DNA of 6,240 nt, taken from NCBI GenBank assembly GCA_028726925.1, contig JAQYPI010000042.1, forward strand, positions 1-6,240, given 5' to 3'. Of this stretch, positions 5,511 to 6,240 are shown piece by piece; position 1 is the stretch's first letter, and every line of letters starts with the position of its first letter. Source of the DNA: Caryophanales bacterium (lineage in GTDB: Bacteria > Bacillota_I > Bacilli_A > RFN20 > CAG-826). The translations under genes and the position numbers were made by a program. The notes under the pieces are model-generated. The model searched no databases and had not been told where the DNA came from. It was given only the letters and a program-made list of their open reading frames with translations.

Positions 5511-6240
5511 TCATTCTTCGTCGCTATCAGCGCCGTCTTTGGCATCCGGGATCTCCTTCGCCCAATCGCGAAGGACGACTTTCCCTTGCTCGAGGCCGTT
5601 CTTCTCCATGACGTCGGCGATCAATTCTTTCGCGCGGCGCAAGGAGAGTTCGCTTTTCACCTTGAAGACAAGCGGGATGTCCTTGTAGACGTTGTGGCTC
5701 GCGTCCTGAACGGGGATCGAGGAATTCGCGTAGTCTTTCGGATCGAGGGCGAAATAGAGTTTAAGGCTCTTGCCAGCAATCGTGATTTTCACGAACGTGA
5801 TCTTGTGGAGACGGAACGTGTCGCCTTTGTTCGAGATGCGGCTCTTGACCCCATAAGAGAGGATTTCGGATTTCAACTCATTGTAGTTCTTGACCATATC
5901 CGGATCGGCGGTCTTCATCCTCGTCTGAAAGGGGATGCGGATAATCTTTTCATGGGGCGGAAGATCCGGGTTGATGGCACCGACAACGCGGGGCTTCGGG
6001 GCTTCTTCCGCTTGCGGGTCGACGGGTTTCTCGACCACGACAGGCGCAGGGGCTGGAGCGGGTACCGGAACTGGGGCGGGAGCGGGGGCCGGAGCAGGAG
6101 CGGGGGCGGGTGCCGGAGCAGGTTCTTCCACGGCCTTCACGACGACCGTCACGGGCGCGACTTTGGTTTCCTGAAGAGGGGGAACCGCGGTCATTTCCTG
6201 GCGGATGATATCACGGATGAGAGAGGGCGTGAGGTCATTT
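5511..6240 (-). CDS. Protein with Pro-Ala linker and conserved-looking C-terminal domain of unknown function (5' end cut by the window edge)
   Basis: The frame stays open from the right edge to the TGA at 5511, showing 242 residues. The ATG at 6194 is internal or at best a weak start: 15 codons in frame precede it (TPSLIRDIIRQE), its nearest AGGA is only 2 nt away, and no stop intervenes. In order, counting from that ATG, there is a short helical or charged piece, a Pro-Ala/Val tract at 25-51, an acidic linker to about 80, then a folded domain at about 83-200 that starts IIRIPFQTRM and contains SRISNKGDTF, a GKSLKLYFALDPKDY segment near 141-155 and a 'KVKSELSLRRAKELI' helix near 178-192. The tail is acidic (DSDEE). 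I recall this domain from hypothetical Bacillota proteins with similar low-complexity linkers but know no function for it. No signal peptide or membrane segment is visible in this part. A terminator follows directly, so it ends its transcription unit. Confidence 0.88.
   Translation of the reverse strand, partial: NDLTPSLIRDIIRQEMTAVPPLQETKVAPVTVVVKAVEEPAPAPAPAPAPAPAPAPVPVPAPAPAPVVVEKPVDPQAEEAPKPRVVGAINPDLPPHEKIIRIPFQTRMKTADPDMVKNYNELKSEILSYGVKSRISNKGDTFRLHKITFVKITIAGKSLKLYFALDPKDYANSSIPVQDASHNVYKDIPLVFKVKSELSLRRAKELIADVMEKNGLEQGKVVLRDWAKEIPDAKDGADSDEE
6042..6122 (-). repeat. Pro-Ala/Pro-Val dipeptide repeat coding tract
   Basis: Twenty-seven codons encode alternating Pro and Ala, with two Val. 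Synonymous codons vary freely along it (CCT, CCG, CCC, CCA with GCT, GCA, GCC, GCG), so the tract is maintained at protein level rather than being a fresh DNA expansion. Such tracts act as stiff, extended linkers between domains. Confidence 0.85.

Overview
The window looks like chromosomal DNA from a Gram-positive, Bacillota-type bacterium, possibly an uncultivated Bacilli/Erysipelotrichia or Tenericutes-related lineage. The reasons are strong AGGAGG-type ribosome binding sites, dense head-to-tail genes with ATGA overlaps, a sigma-A-type promoter, a guanylate-kinase-like protein of a variant I associate with Bacillota, and CNNM/CorC-type membrane proteins. TGA is used as a stop and TGG for Trp, so the code is the standard bacterial one and not that of Mycoplasma. 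Lineage is inferred from gene style and cannot be settled from the window. Base composition looks even, and there is no insertion sequence, tRNA, rRNA or CRISPR array.

Layout from left to right. (1) Positions 2286 to 1, minus strand: a tightly overlapping operon of at least four genes. In order of transcription they are a 120-aa protein with a possible helix-turn-helix, a 351-aa exported protein rich in aromatic residues, a 124-aa single-span membrane protein, and the N-terminal 169 residues of a VirB11/TadA/PilT-type secretion ATPase that runs off the left edge. The ATPase is not obvious because its frame is cut by the window edge. It makes the operon readable as part of an uncharacterised type IV filament (Tad-like) or secretion system, with the two anchored/exported proteins as candidate pilins or assembly components. 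A 45-codon frame may precede the operon. (2) Positions 2287 to 2519: a divergent intergenic region. (3) Positions 2520 to 3065, plus strand: a divergent guanylate-kinase-like protein. It overlaps tail-to-tail with (4) positions 5357 to 3052, minus strand: two translationally coupled CNNM/CorC (DUF21 plus CBS) membrane proteins. The first of the pair lacks the C-terminal CorC_HlyC domain and has an altered transport motif. A clear promoter lies just upstream of them. (5) Positions 5472 to 5506: an intrinsic terminator ending the upstream gene. (6) Positions 5511 to the right edge, minus strand: a 5'-truncated protein with a Pro-Ala linker and a C-terminal domain of unknown function.

The strongest candidate for something undescribed is the left operon. 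It joins a recognisable filament/secretion ATPase to three proteins I cannot assign to any characterised family, all locked together by start-stop overlaps. Everything said about function there beyond the ATPase is inference from context.
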